Below, one piece after another: positions 25,361-33,213 of a stretch of 64,000 nucleotides of DNA. Below the pieces are notes generated by a model. That model was not told where the DNA came from. It made no database searches and was given only the letters and a program-made list of their open reading frames with translations. Source of the stretch: an uncultured Bacillota bacterium (GTDB taxonomy: Bacteria > Bacillota > Clostridia > Lachnospirales > CAG-274). Position 1 is the first letter of the stretch. Each line of letters opens with the position of its first letter. The stretch covers positions 8,961 through 72,960 of the forward strand of contig CATZZP010000009.1 of assembly GCA_958426775.1 (NCBI GenBank), written 5' to 3'. The position numbers were made by a program, and so were the translations under genes.

Positions 25361-26230
25361 TTAATTTTTTATATCCTCCGGCACTTCCAAGGTAATCTTA
25401 CCCATTTTAGCTGCCCTGAACTCATCAAGCATTATAGTTGCGGCACGCTTGGTATCAACCTCACCGCCCTTTACTTTAAAGCCTCTTGCTTCGCCTATTT
25501 TTTTCAATATATCAAAGGTATTTTCTACACCCTCACAATCAACGCCGTAACGCTCCTTAATTGCATTTGGATAAAGCCTGTTAAGATATTCAATCAAATT
25601 AACGGAAAGCTCCTCAAGGTCAATAATGTTATCATTTACGGCACCTGTAAAGGCAAGCTTCATCCCCACTGCCTTATCCTCAAACTTAGGCCAAAGTATA
25701 CCCGGGGTATCTAAAAGCTCAAAGTCCTTACGTATTTTAACCCACTGCTTACTTCTTGTAACACCGGGTCTGTCACCTGTCTTAGCCATAGCCTTGCCCA
25801 CAAGCTTATTAATAAGGGTGGACTTACCTACGTTGGGTATACCTACAATCATTGCCCTTGTAGGGGTAAAAATTCTGCCTCTTTTTTTCAGCCTTTCAAG
25901 CTTTTCTGTCATTAAATCAGCCGCAACAGTACTTATATCCTTAACACCCGTACCTGTAATGGAGTTAACCTTAACTACCCTGAAGCCCTTTGCCTCAAAG
26001 TATTCTGTCCATAAGGCGGTTTTTTTATCATCGGCAAGGTCTGCCTTATTTAAAATTACAATACGCTTTTTATCCCTTGCAAGCTTATCTATTTCGGGGT
26101 TTTTACTGCTGTATGGTATTCTTGCATCTAAAAGTTCAATTACTATATCTACAAGCTTAATATTTTCATCCATCATACGCCTTGTTTTAGTCATATGACC
26201 GGGGTACCATTGTATATTCATATCTGCCAT
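25361..26230 (-). CDS. rbgA: ribosome biogenesis GTPase RbgA (YlqF)
   Basis: A 289-residue circularly permuted GTPase needed for late assembly of the 50S subunit. IQWYPGHMTKT at the N-terminus is diagnostic. The G motifs appear in permuted order: NKAD (G4), then GIPNVGKSTLINKL (G1), RPGVT and DTPGIL (G3). A C-terminal ANTAR-like helical domain follows. The ATG at 26230 is chosen because GGGAG lies 8 bases before it; an in-frame GTG at 26239 overlaps that site. It is last in its transcript, with the SASP-like gene downstream. Confidence 0.94.
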   Translation of the reverse strand: MADMNIQWYPGHMTKTRRMMDENIKLVDIVIELLDARIPYSSKNPEIDKLARDKKRIVILNKADLADDKKTALWTEYFEAKGFRVVKVNSITGTGVKDISTVAADLMTEKLERLKKRGRIFTPTRAMIVGIPNVGKSTLINKLVGKAMAKTGDRPGVTRSKQWVKIRKDFELLDTPGILWPKFEDKAVGMKLAFTGAVNDNIIDLEELSVNLIEYLNRLYPNAIKERYGVDCEGVENTFDILKKIGEARGFKVKGGEVDTKRAATIMLDEFRAAKMGKITLEVPEDIKN

Positions 26231-26312
26231 AATCATCACTCCCTTTCGTCTGTTACAGTTATTTTAACACATTTTTTTGCTTGTTACAATCAATTTCTGT
26301 TTACAGCAATAC

Positions 26313-26346
26313 AAAAAAGACCCCTTGTATTGACAAAGAGCCTTTT
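26313..26346 (-). terminator. terminator of the feoB operon
   Basis: On the minus strand AGGCTCTTTGT and ACAAGGGGTCT pair with a CAAT loop and some G-T pairs, followed by TTTTTT. Confidence 0.75.
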
Positions 26347-26362
26347 TCATTATTTTTAGTCC

Positions 26363-26518
26363 TTACTTACTGCCACAGCTGTTTTTCTTTGATTTACCGC
26401 ACTGCTTTGAATAGGGACAGCCTATACAAGCCTGACCTTTTTTCTTTGCCTTGTATAGATAAAGACAAGCACCGCCGATTAAAACAGCTAAAACTGCAAT
26501 TATAATTAAATTTTCCAT
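26363..26518 (-). CDS. FeoB-associated Cys-rich membrane protein
   Basis: A 51-residue protein that starts 3 bases after the feoB stop. One N-terminal membrane helix (about 3-22, IIIAVLAVLIGGACLYLY) is followed by a basic stretch and a cytoplasmic tail with Cys31, Cys34 (CIGC), Cys40 and Cys48. This layout matches the family found after feoB in Firmicutes. It probably helps ferrous iron handling at the FeoB pore, perhaps as FeoC is thought to, but the function is not established. It is very short, but helix, Cys pattern and position all agree. Confidence 0.85.
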   Translation of the reverse strand: MENLIIIAVLAVLIGGACLYLYKAKKKGQACIGCPYSKQCGKSKKNSCGSK

Positions 26519-26520
26519 AA

Positions 26521-28512
26521 TTACGCCTTTGCACTGAGTGTATATTCTTTACTCAGTCGTTTATCCGCACCAACAATCAACCATGTAATAATACCGACTA
26601 TTACTGCTACTGCTATAAGACCCGGTACAAAGCCTGTACCAAAGGTTCCCTCGGTTATAAGGGTACCGATTTGATATACTAAAAATGCTACAGTATAGCC
26701 TGTTGCAAACTGAAGTGCAACACCGCCCAAGAGCCATTTTTTATCCTTGATTTCAGAGTTCATGGCACCTATTGCCGCAAAGCAAGGAGGTGTAAATAAG
26801 TTAAACATAAGGCATGCAAGAGCAGCCACCTTGGTAATACCAAATATAGCCGCAACCTCATTTGCACCACTCATTAACACAAGCTCCTCTGTATCAATAA
26901 AGTTTGTAACACCGTAGCAAACCGCAAGTGTGCCTACAACGTTTTCCTTGGCAATAAAGCCTGTAACAGCTGCCGCCGCCATCTGCCATACACCAAAACC
27001 TAAAGGAATAAGCAGGACAGCTACAGGCGAAGCAATTGAAGCCAGGATTGAGGTGCTTTCCATACCCTCCTCCACAAGTTGGAAATTCCAGTCAAATGCC
27101 TGCATAATCTGCACAAGAGTATTACATACAAGAATAATTGTACCTGCCTTTACTATGTAAGCCCAGCCACGTGAACACATAGAAAGGAACGCTCTTTTTA
27201 TTGAAGGTAATTTATATTCGGGAAGTTCAATAATAAAGAACGATTTACGATTTTTATAGCCTGCTATTTTATTAACTAAAAGAGCTCCTACAAAAATTAA
27301 GACAATGCCTGCAAAATACATAAGTGTACCTACCCATGAAGCATCTGCAAAGAAAACTCCCGCAAAAAGTGCAATAACAGGTAACTTTGCACCGCAAGGC
27401 ATAAAAGGTGAAAGCATAGCTGTTGCTCTGCGTTCACGCTCATTGCGGATAGTACGGCTTGCCATTACACCGGGAATTGCACAGCCTGTTGTAATTATAA
27501 ACGGTATAACGGACTTACCTGATAAGCCTACTTTTTTAAAGATAGGGTCAAGTACTACCGACACTCTTGCCATATAACCACAATCCTCTAAAAGTGCAAT
27601 TAAAAAGTACATTACCATTACAAGAGGTAAAAAGCCTACAACAGCACCCACACCGCCTATAATACCGTCAACTAAAAGAGACTGTAAAAGGGGATGTGCA
27701 TTTTCAACAAGACCCGCAACATAACCTTGAAAGCCTTCAATCCAGCCTACAAGCACATCTGCAAGTAACGGACCGAAGCTCGCCTGTGATATATTGAATA
27801 CAAAGAACATAACCACGGCAAATATAGGTATTCCCAACCACTTATTGGTTAAAACGGTGTCTATTTTATCACTCTTGCTCTTTTCCTTGGTTAAAACCTT
27901 TCTTGTTTCAACCTCTTTAACAAGAGCATTTACAAATTCAAAACGATTTCTGTCAGCCCTTTCTACAGCCTCCTTGTTTGTAAGGTCAATATCCCCCTGG
28001 CTGTAAGGTGCTGTCTGTGTTTTACCTGCCCAATCAACCGCCGCATCCACAACTGCCTTTAAGCCCTTTTGAGTTGTTGAAATTGTATTGACAACAGGAC
28101 AGCCAAGTCTTTGAGAAAGCTTATCCGTATCAATTACAGTAGCCTTTTTTTCGTTAATATCACTTTTATTCAAAGCTACAACAACGGGTATACCAAGCTC
28201 TAAAAGCTGGGTTGTAAAAAACAGGCTTCGGCTTAAATTAGTAGCATCAACAATATTGATAATTACATCAGGTCTTTCATTTTTAACATAAGCACTTGTT
28301 ATGCTTTCCTCTGATGTAAACGGGGACATTGAGTATGCACCCGGCAAATCAACTGCTGTAATGTCAGTGCTTGCAAAGCTGCTTTTAATAGTATGCTCCT
28401 TCTTTTCAACCGTAACGCCTGCCCAGTTGCCCACCTTTTCATTTCTGCCTGTAAGGGCATTATACATAGTGGTTTTGCCTGAGTTAGGATTACCTGTCAA
28501 AGCAATTCTCAT
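26521..28512 (-). CDS. feoB: ferrous iron transporter FeoB
   Basis: A 663-residue Fe(II) permease. The N-terminal G domain has GNPNSGKTTMYNAL, DLPGAYSMSP (G3) and NKSD (G4). A guanine-dissociation-inhibitor-like helical region (to about 215) follows, then a membrane domain with two Gate (nucleoside-recognition-like) halves, including GCAIPGVMASRTI and PCGAKLPVI with its conserved cysteine. AAGGAGG precedes the ATG. Upstream is a TATAAT box joined to a GTTAG-N6-CTAAC operator. It is separated from feoA by 198 bp with its own promoter, so the two can be controlled separately. Confidence 0.95.
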   Translation of the reverse strand: MRIALTGNPNSGKTTMYNALTGRNEKVGNWAGVTVEKKEHTIKSSFASTDITAVDLPGAYSMSPFTSEESITSAYVKNERPDVIINIVDATNLSRSLFFTTQLLELGIPVVVALNKSDINEKKATVIDTDKLSQRLGCPVVNTISTTQKGLKAVVDAAVDWAGKTQTAPYSQGDIDLTNKEAVERADRNRFEFVNALVKEVETRKVLTKEKSKSDKIDTVLTNKWLGIPIFAVVMFFVFNISQASFGPLLADVLVGWIEGFQGYVAGLVENAHPLLQSLLVDGIIGGVGAVVGFLPLVMVMYFLIALLEDCGYMARVSVVLDPIFKKVGLSGKSVIPFIITTGCAIPGVMASRTIRNERERRATAMLSPFMPCGAKLPVIALFAGVFFADASWVGTLMYFAGIVLIFVGALLVNKIAGYKNRKSFFIIELPEYKLPSIKRAFLSMCSRGWAYIVKAGTIILVCNTLVQIMQAFDWNFQLVEEGMESTSILASIASPVAVLLIPLGFGVWQMAAAAVTGFIAKENVVGTLAVCYGVTNFIDTEELVLMSGANEVAAIFGITKVAALACLMFNLFTPPCFAAIGAMNSEIKDKKWLLGGVALQFATGYTVAFLVYQIGTLITEGTFGTGFVPGLIAVAVIVGIITWLIVGADKRLSKEYTLSAKA

Positions 28513-28544
28513 AAAATTTTCCTCCTTAAAAATTATATTCTTTT

Positions 28545-28568
28545 ATTATAAGTTAGCCTAAACTAACT
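28545..28568 (-). promoter_or_regulatory. feoB operator and -10 box
   Basis: The operator AGTTAG-N6-CTAACT (28551-28568) directly abuts a minus-strand TATAAT (28545-28550). A TTGATA lies 21 bp upstream of the -10. A bound metalloregulator would block RNA polymerase here. The half-sites match those at the other three feo boxes. Confidence 0.7.
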
Positions 28569-28653
28569 ATTTATCAAAAATCCAACACCTGCAAAATACA
28601 TTTATCGGTCTTTGCTGTCAGCTATGATTAACCGCATATCAGACACTGTTTTT

Positions 28654-28674
28654 CTGCATAGTCCTTCTATGCAG
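28654..28674. other. hairpin in the feoA-feoB intergenic region
   Basis: A perfect 8-bp stem, CTGCATAG/CTATGCAG, with a 5-base loop. Its last four bases overlap the arm of the adjacent 28671-28692 palindrome, so the two RNA hairpins cannot both form. It might attenuate read-through from feoA into feoB. Confidence 0.5.
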
Positions 28675-28692
28675 TTAGTTTTGTCTAACTGC
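28671..28692. promoter_or_regulatory. third feo-type operator, downstream of feoA
   Basis: GCAGTTAG-N6-CTAACTGC with 8-bp perfect arms; the core is the same AGTTAG-N6-CTAACT as at feoB. It lies 19 bp past the feoA stop codon. Confidence 0.55.
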
Positions 28693-28710
28693 ATCTGAAA
28701 ATAAAGAGGC

Positions 28711-28935
28711 TTAAATAATTATAGCCTCTGCAAGCTGGTTATCAATATTATATCTGCCGTCTTTAATTGAAACAACACAGCCTCCCTTTAAGTGAGATAT
28801 AACTGTAATAGGCTCACCGCTGTAACAGCCAAGAGAAAACAAAAAGCTGTTAAGCTCCTCATCGTCTGTTTCAATTTGCTTTATTATATATTCTTCTCCT
28901 TCAACAGCCTGTTTTAAATTCATAAAACGCCTCAT
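28711..28935 (-). CDS. feoA: ferrous iron transport protein A
   Basis: A 74-residue SH3-like protein that is thought to assist FeoB on the cytoplasmic face. The family pattern is seen in the small beta-barrel segments EEYIIKQIETDDEELNSFLFSLGCYSGEPITVISHLKGGCVVSIKDGRYNID (quoted as positions 14-64: key residues LGCYSGEPITV and GGCVVSI). It has operators both upstream and downstream. The ribosome binding site (AATGAGGCG) lies within about 15 bases of the nearer operator. Confidence 0.9.
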   Translation of the reverse strand: MRRFMNLKQAVEGEEYIIKQIETDDEELNSFLFSLGCYSGEPITVISHLKGGCVVSIKDGRYNIDNQLAEAIII

Positions 28936-28944
28936 TTCGTATTT

Positions 28945-28962
28945 AATTAGCCTCAGCTAACT
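28945..28962 (-). promoter_or_regulatory. feoA proximal operator
   Basis: Minus strand AGTTAG-N6-CTAATT; the right half-site has one change from CTAACT. It lies 10-27 bp before the feoA start codon. Confidence 0.6.
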
Positions 28963-28978
28963 CCATCATCAAAATTAT

Positions 28979-28996
28979 GGTTAGCTTTCACTAACC
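28979..28996 (-). promoter_or_regulatory. feoA distal operator
   Basis: Minus strand GGTTAG-N6-CTAACC, a perfect palindrome in both half-sites, immediately followed by ATAAT. CATAAT could be the -10 box, with TTGCAT 19 bp upstream as -35, so the operator would fill the promoter spacer. Confidence 0.65.
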
Positions 28997-29124
28997 ATAT
29001 GCAATTATATATTTATTTTTATTATTTGTCAAGTGCTTTTGAAAAAATTTTAAATTTGAAATTATACTGCCTAAAGAATTATTTAAACTACTTAAATATT
29101 TTCAGCTGACTTGGTCTATTTTTA

Positions 29125-29424
29125 TTATTTCTTATCCTTTTTAGTAAAAAAATCCTCTGTCTTTGCAGAATAGGGATTAACATTTTTCTTATATACGGGC
29201 TTTTGAGTACCGCAGCCTGATACCCAACACAAAACCAAGGTAACAACTAATGATATTAACACCCACAAGCCTAAAAGTACCCACATAACAATTATAGGAA
29301 GGTTCACTGCAAAATGGGCAGCTAAAGCAATAAGTGCAAGTATAAACCATTCCCCACGAAAAAACATATTAAGGACAAGACTCAGAAAAAAGCCCTCCAT
29401 TTTACTTTTAAAGCGACCTGACAT
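29125..29424 (-). CDS. small membrane protein of unknown function
   Basis: A 99-residue protein with two hydrophobic segments (about 25-42 and 44-68) and a charged, Lys-rich tail (about 75-99). A single GCGT-like Cys pair follows the second helix. I do not recognise the family. It has a good GGGAGG ribosome binding site and stands alone between lysC and the feo locus. No nearby gene gives a functional hint. Confidence 0.65.
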   Translation of the reverse strand: MSGRFKSKMEGFFLSLVLNMFFRGEWFILALIALAAHFAVNLPIIVMWVLLGLWVLISLVVTLVLCWVSGCGTQKPVYKKNVNPYSAKTEDFFTKKDKK

Positions 29425-29476
29425 ATATATACCTCCCTTTTATTGTATTATAGCATAAGCTTACCTAAGGTATCAA

Positions 29477-29508
29477 CAAAAAAGCAGTAAGCCGAAAGCC
29501 TACTGCTT
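29477..29508 (-). terminator. terminator of the hom-lysC operon
   Basis: AAGCAGTA/TACTGCTT (29482-29489 and 29501-29508), followed on the minus strand by TTTTTTG, 10 bp past the lysC stop. Confidence 0.85.
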
Positions 29509-29517
29509 AATTTAATA

Positions 29518-30741
29518 TTACTTGCTTATTTCCATTGTCTGTGTCATAAACTTATCATGGATAGCAACTGCTGCTCTGTCTGCATCCTTTTCATCTACAA
29601 GGAGAGAAATTTTAATTTCAGATGTAGAAATCATATTTACGTTAATGCCTGCATCAAAGGTTGCCTCAAAAAGCATAGATGCAACGCCTGCATTTGTAGC
29701 CATACCTGCACCTACGATAGATACCTTTGCTACGTCTGAATTATGACTCATATAGTCAAAGCCAAGGCGTGCCTTATTTGCCTCAAGTACCTCAATAGCT
29801 GTTTCAAGGTCAGACTGTGCAATTGTAAAGCTTATATCCTTTTTATCCTCACGACCGATTGACTGTAAGATAATATCAACACTAATCTTTTCCTTACTTA
29901 AAAGAGAGAATATCTTAAAGGCTGTACCCGGCTCATCCTTAAGACCTACAAGAGAAATTCTTGCTACATCCTTATCTACAGCCACACCGTTTACTAACAT
30001 CTTTTCCACTTTAGTTTCCTCCTTAACAACTGTACCCTCTGCATCTGTCATACTTGAGCGTACTACTAAATTTACGTTATATTTTTTAGCTAATTCAACT
30101 GAACGGTTGTGAAGTACCTTGGCACCTAAGCTTGCAAGCTCCAGCATTTCATCATAGGTAATTTCGTCAAGCTTAAAGGCCGTCTTTACAATACGTGGGT
30201 CACAGGTGTATACACCGTCAACATCTGTATAAATTTCGCAAATATCTGCATGAAGCTTTGCTGCAAGGGCAACTGCTGATGTATCTGAACCGCCTCTGCC
30301 TAAGGTGGTTACATCAAGATGTCTGTTAATACCCTGGAAGCCTGTTATAATTACAATATTTTTCTTTTCAAGCTCGTTTGTAATACGCTCGGTAGAAATA
30401 TCCTTAATTCTTGCGTTACCATAGGTTGAGGTTGATACAATCTTGCACTGGAAGGCGTTAAGGGATATTACAGGGTAGCCCAATGCACCGATTGCCATTG
30501 ACATAAGAGCAACCGACTGCTGTTCACCTGTTGATAAAAGCATATCCATTTCACGCTTTGAGGCATGAGGGTTTATCTCGTGAGCCTTTTCAATAAGCTC
30601 GTCTGTTGTATCGCCCTGGGCGCTTAATACAACTACTACCTGATTACCCTCTTTATAGCTGTTTACAATAGTCTGTGCAACATGCTTTATTCTTTCGGCA
30701 TTTGCTACGGAAGAACCGCCAAACTTTTTTACTATTAACAC
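29518..30741 (-). CDS. lysC: aspartate kinase
   Basis: A 407-residue enzyme that phosphorylates aspartate as the first step to lysine, threonine and methionine. KFGGSSVANAERI is at the N-terminus, RGGSDTSAVALAA near 150, and two C-terminal ACT regulatory domains (about 265-400) suggest feedback control. It starts with GTG (30741) behind AAGGAGG. It follows hom by 18 bases, so the ACT-regulator, hom and lysC genes form one operon. Confidence 0.95.
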   Translation of the reverse strand: MLIVKKFGGSSVANAERIKHVAQTIVNSYKEGNQVVVVLSAQGDTTDELIEKAHEINPHASKREMDMLLSTGEQQSVALMSMAIGALGYPVISLNAFQCKIVSTSTYGNARIKDISTERITNELEKKNIVIITGFQGINRHLDVTTLGRGGSDTSAVALAAKLHADICEIYTDVDGVYTCDPRIVKTAFKLDEITYDEMLELASLGAKVLHNRSVELAKKYNVNLVVRSSMTDAEGTVVKEETKVEKMLVNGVAVDKDVARISLVGLKDEPGTAFKIFSLLSKEKISVDIILQSIGREDKKDISFTIAQSDLETAIEVLEANKARLGFDYMSHNSDVAKVSIVGAGMATNAGVASMLFEATFDAGINVNMISTSEIKISLLVDEKDADRAAVAIHDKFMTQTMEISK

Positions 30742-30759
30742 CTTTATATCCTCCTTATA

Positions 30760-31998
30760 TTACCTCTGCTCAACTCTGATTGCAGAAAGTATATCTGTAA
30801 TGCCCTCTGCATTAAGCAGGCTGTTTATATTTTCATTTACCCTTTTTTCACTGTCAGGCATGGTAACAAAGGCAAGCTCGTCCTCAGCTACACCGTCAAT
30901 TATTTCTACCTTACCGAATACACCTTCAATGCTGTTAAGGGCTGTTGCCTTATCATTATATGCAATTCTGACAAATTTTTTCACAGTTACAGAATCAATA
31001 TCTAAAAGAGGCTGTACCTCCTCGCTCCAATGTACACCTATGTTAATGTTCTTATGTCTTACCGCCTCAACTATGTCGCTTACAACAGCAGCAGCAGTAG
31101 GGAGCTTACCTGCACCCTTACCGTAGAACATAACCTCGCCTAACATATTGCCTGTAAGCTTAATTGCATTAAATACATCACTTACATTTGAAAGAGGGTT
31201 TTCGCTCTCAAGCATAAGAGGGCATACCCTTGCCCATACACCCTTGTCTGTAAAGCTTGCAGTAGCAACTAATTTAAGGCTCTTACCCATTTTCTTTGAG
31301 TAATCAATATCTGTCTTTGTAATATTTGTAATACCCTCTGTGTGAATATCCTCAAAATTAACCTGCTTTTCCGTAGCAAGAGAAGCCAGGATAGCAATTT
31401 TACGGCAGGTATCATGACCCTCAACATCTGCCTCGGGGTTACGCTCTGCATAGCCCTTTGCCTGTGCATCCTTTAATACATCATCATACTCTAAGCCCTC
31501 ATCGCCCATTTTAGTAAGCATATAGTTGGTAGTACCGTTAAGGATACCCGTAATTTCCTCAATCTTATCTGAGGTAATGCTTCTTATAATAGGCCTGATA
31601 ATAGGTATACCGCCGCCTACGCTTGCCTCAAAAAGAAAGTTTACCTTATTTTCCTTAGCAAGCCTTAAAAGCTCAGCACCATGCTTAGCTACAAGTGCCT
31701 TATTTGAGGTACAAACACTCTTGCCCTTTAAGATAGAGCGTTTTACAAATGTATATGCAGGCTCAATACCGCCCATAACCTCAACAACAACCTCTACCTC
31801 ATCATCGGAAATAATATCCTCAAAATTATGAGTTAATACCTCCTCAACAGGATCCCCCGGAAAGTCCCTTAAATCAAGAACATACTTAATTGTAATAGGC
31901 TTTAAAGCCTTTTTGTCAATGCTCTCACCGTTAGTTTTAAGCACCTCATAAACACCTGAGCCTACTGTACCGTAGCCAAGTATAGCAATTGCTGCCAT
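30760..31998 (-). CDS. hom: homoserine dehydrogenase
   Basis: A 412-residue NAD(P)-dependent enzyme that reduces aspartate semialdehyde to homoserine. GYGTVGSGVYEVL (nucleotide site), the NGTTNYMLTKM segment with the active-site region, and a C-terminal ACT domain (about 330-405) are visible. The ATG at 31998 is chosen because GGGAG precedes it; an in-frame GTG at 32007 overlaps that site. The stop of the preceding ACT-regulator gene ends just before. Confidence 0.95.
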   Translation of the reverse strand: MAAIAILGYGTVGSGVYEVLKTNGESIDKKALKPITIKYVLDLRDFPGDPVEEVLTHNFEDIISDDEVEVVVEVMGGIEPAYTFVKRSILKGKSVCTSNKALVAKHGAELLRLAKENKVNFLFEASVGGGIPIIRPIIRSITSDKIEEITGILNGTTNYMLTKMGDEGLEYDDVLKDAQAKGYAERNPEADVEGHDTCRKIAILASLATEKQVNFEDIHTEGITNITKTDIDYSKKMGKSLKLVATASFTDKGVWARVCPLMLESENPLSNVSDVFNAIKLTGNMLGEVMFYGKGAGKLPTAAAVVSDIVEAVRHKNINIGVHWSEEVQPLLDIDSVTVKKFVRIAYNDKATALNSIEGVFGKVEIIDGVAEDELAFVTMPDSEKRVNENINSLLNAEGITDILSAIRVEQR

Positions 31999-32003
31999 AA
32001 ATT

Positions 32004-32447
32004 TCACTCCCTAGCAATTATTTTTATGGATAACAGACCGTCTATTACCCTTAGTTTATCAAGCAATACACTTATATCGTTTTTGATACGGCTTACTTCA
32101 ACGCTTATTGTTACATTGGCAATGCCGTTTATAGGTATGGTTTGGTTAATTGTAAGTATGTTTACATCCTCACTTGCTATAATATCAAGTACATTTGACA
32201 AAAGCCCCGGCTTATCGGAAAGATTGCAGGCAAAAATTACTGTATGCCCACGCTTATCCTCACCTAAGGAAAAAATATAATCCCTGTATTTATAAAATGC
32301 ACTGCGGCTTATGCCCACCTGTGCAACAGCCTCCTGAACAGTCAGGCTGCCGTTTTCCGCAATAAGCTTTTTAACCGCTATTACCTTTGAAAAAACCTCA
32401 GGTAAAACCCTGCTGTCTACAATATATAAATCAGAACCGCTTGTCAT
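32004..32447 (-). CDS. ACT-domain regulatory protein (UPF0735/PheB-like)
   Basis: A 147-residue protein with an N-terminal helix-turn-helix-like part (SLTVQEAVAQVGISRSAFYKYRDYIF) and a C-terminal ACT domain (HTVIFACNLSDKPGLLSNVL). The length equals the usual UPF0735 length if the ATG at 32447 is used, which has TAGGAGT before it. The family often precedes hom and is thought to sense an amino acid, probably controlling the threonine or phenylalanine pathway; the ligand is unknown. Confidence 0.88.
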   Translation of the reverse strand: MTSGSDLYIVDSRVLPEVFSKVIAVKKLIAENGSLTVQEAVAQVGISRSAFYKYRDYIFSLGEDKRGHTVIFACNLSDKPGLLSNVLDIIASEDVNILTINQTIPINGIANVTISVEVSRIKNDISVLLDKLRVIDGLLSIKIIARE

Positions 32448-32528
32448 ATTTTGTACTCCTACCAAAAACATTTGTGTACCATACAGAGAATAATACCATA
32501 ATTCGATTTTTTTTGCAAGCCTTTTTTT

Positions 32529-32561
32529 TAAAAAAAGGACTACCTCAAAGGAGATAGTCCT
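32529..32561 (-). terminator. terminator after rubrerythrin
   Basis: AGGACTA and TAGTCCT pair around a CTCAAAGGAGA region, with seven T following on the minus strand. Confidence 0.8.
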
Positions 32562-32597
32562 GATATACTTAAATTATAAAGTTAAAACGCTTGCAGA

Positions 32598-33140
32598 TTA
32601 ATAATTTTCCACCCTGAGCTTAAAGTATGCCTTTGGGTGGTCGCAAACAGGGCAAACCTCAGGTGCTTGCTTACCGATATGAATATGTCCGCAGTTACCG
32701 CACTCCCAAATCATATCGCCCTCACGTGAAAATACAAGACCGCCCTCTACATTTGCAAGAAGCTTTCTGTATCTTTCCTCATGAGTCTTTTCAATAGCCG
32801 CTACTCCTTCAAAAAGTGTTGCTATCTCGTCAAAGCCCTCTTCTCTTGCTTCCTTGGCAAAGGTGCTGTACATATCTGTCCATTCATAATTTTCACCTGC
32901 TGCCGCATCCTTAAGATTTTCTGTTGTAGTAGGCACGGCACCGCCGCAAAGAAGCTTAAACCAAATTTTAGCATGCTCTCTTTCATTAGCCGCAGTTTCC
33001 TCAAAAATCTGAGCAATCTGTACATAGCCGTCCTTTTTAGCCTTTGAAGCATAATAGGTATACTTGTTTGTAGCCTGTGATTCACCTGCAAAAGCAATTT
33101 TAAGGTTAGCCTCCGTCTTTGTTCCTTTTAGTTCTTTCAT
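32598..33140 (-). CDS. rbr: rubrerythrin
   Basis: A 180-residue non-haem iron peroxidase that detoxifies hydrogen peroxide in anaerobes. The N-terminal di-iron four-helix domain has EANLKIAFAGESQA, EETAANEREHAK and VAAIEKTHEERYR (Glu and His ligands). The C-terminal rubredoxin domain has CGNCGH and CPVCDHPKAYF. AAGGAGG precedes the ATG, and a TATAAT box lies at about 33178. Monocistronic. Confidence 0.96.
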   Translation of the reverse strand: MKELKGTKTEANLKIAFAGESQATNKYTYYASKAKKDGYVQIAQIFEETAANEREHAKIWFKLLCGGAVPTTTENLKDAAAGENYEWTDMYSTFAKEAREEGFDEIATLFEGVAAIEKTHEERYRKLLANVEGGLVFSREGDMIWECGNCGHIHIGKQAPEVCPVCDHPKAYFKLRVENY

Positions 33141-33213
33141 TGAAAAACCTCCTTTTGTAATAAATTTTACTTGTGTATATTATACCACATATACAAAAAT
33201 AATGCCACCTTTT

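Noticed and set aside
31269..31469. Overlapping minus-strand open frame within hom
   Set aside because: It lies in another frame of a well-supported gene, with no start site and no recognisable protein.
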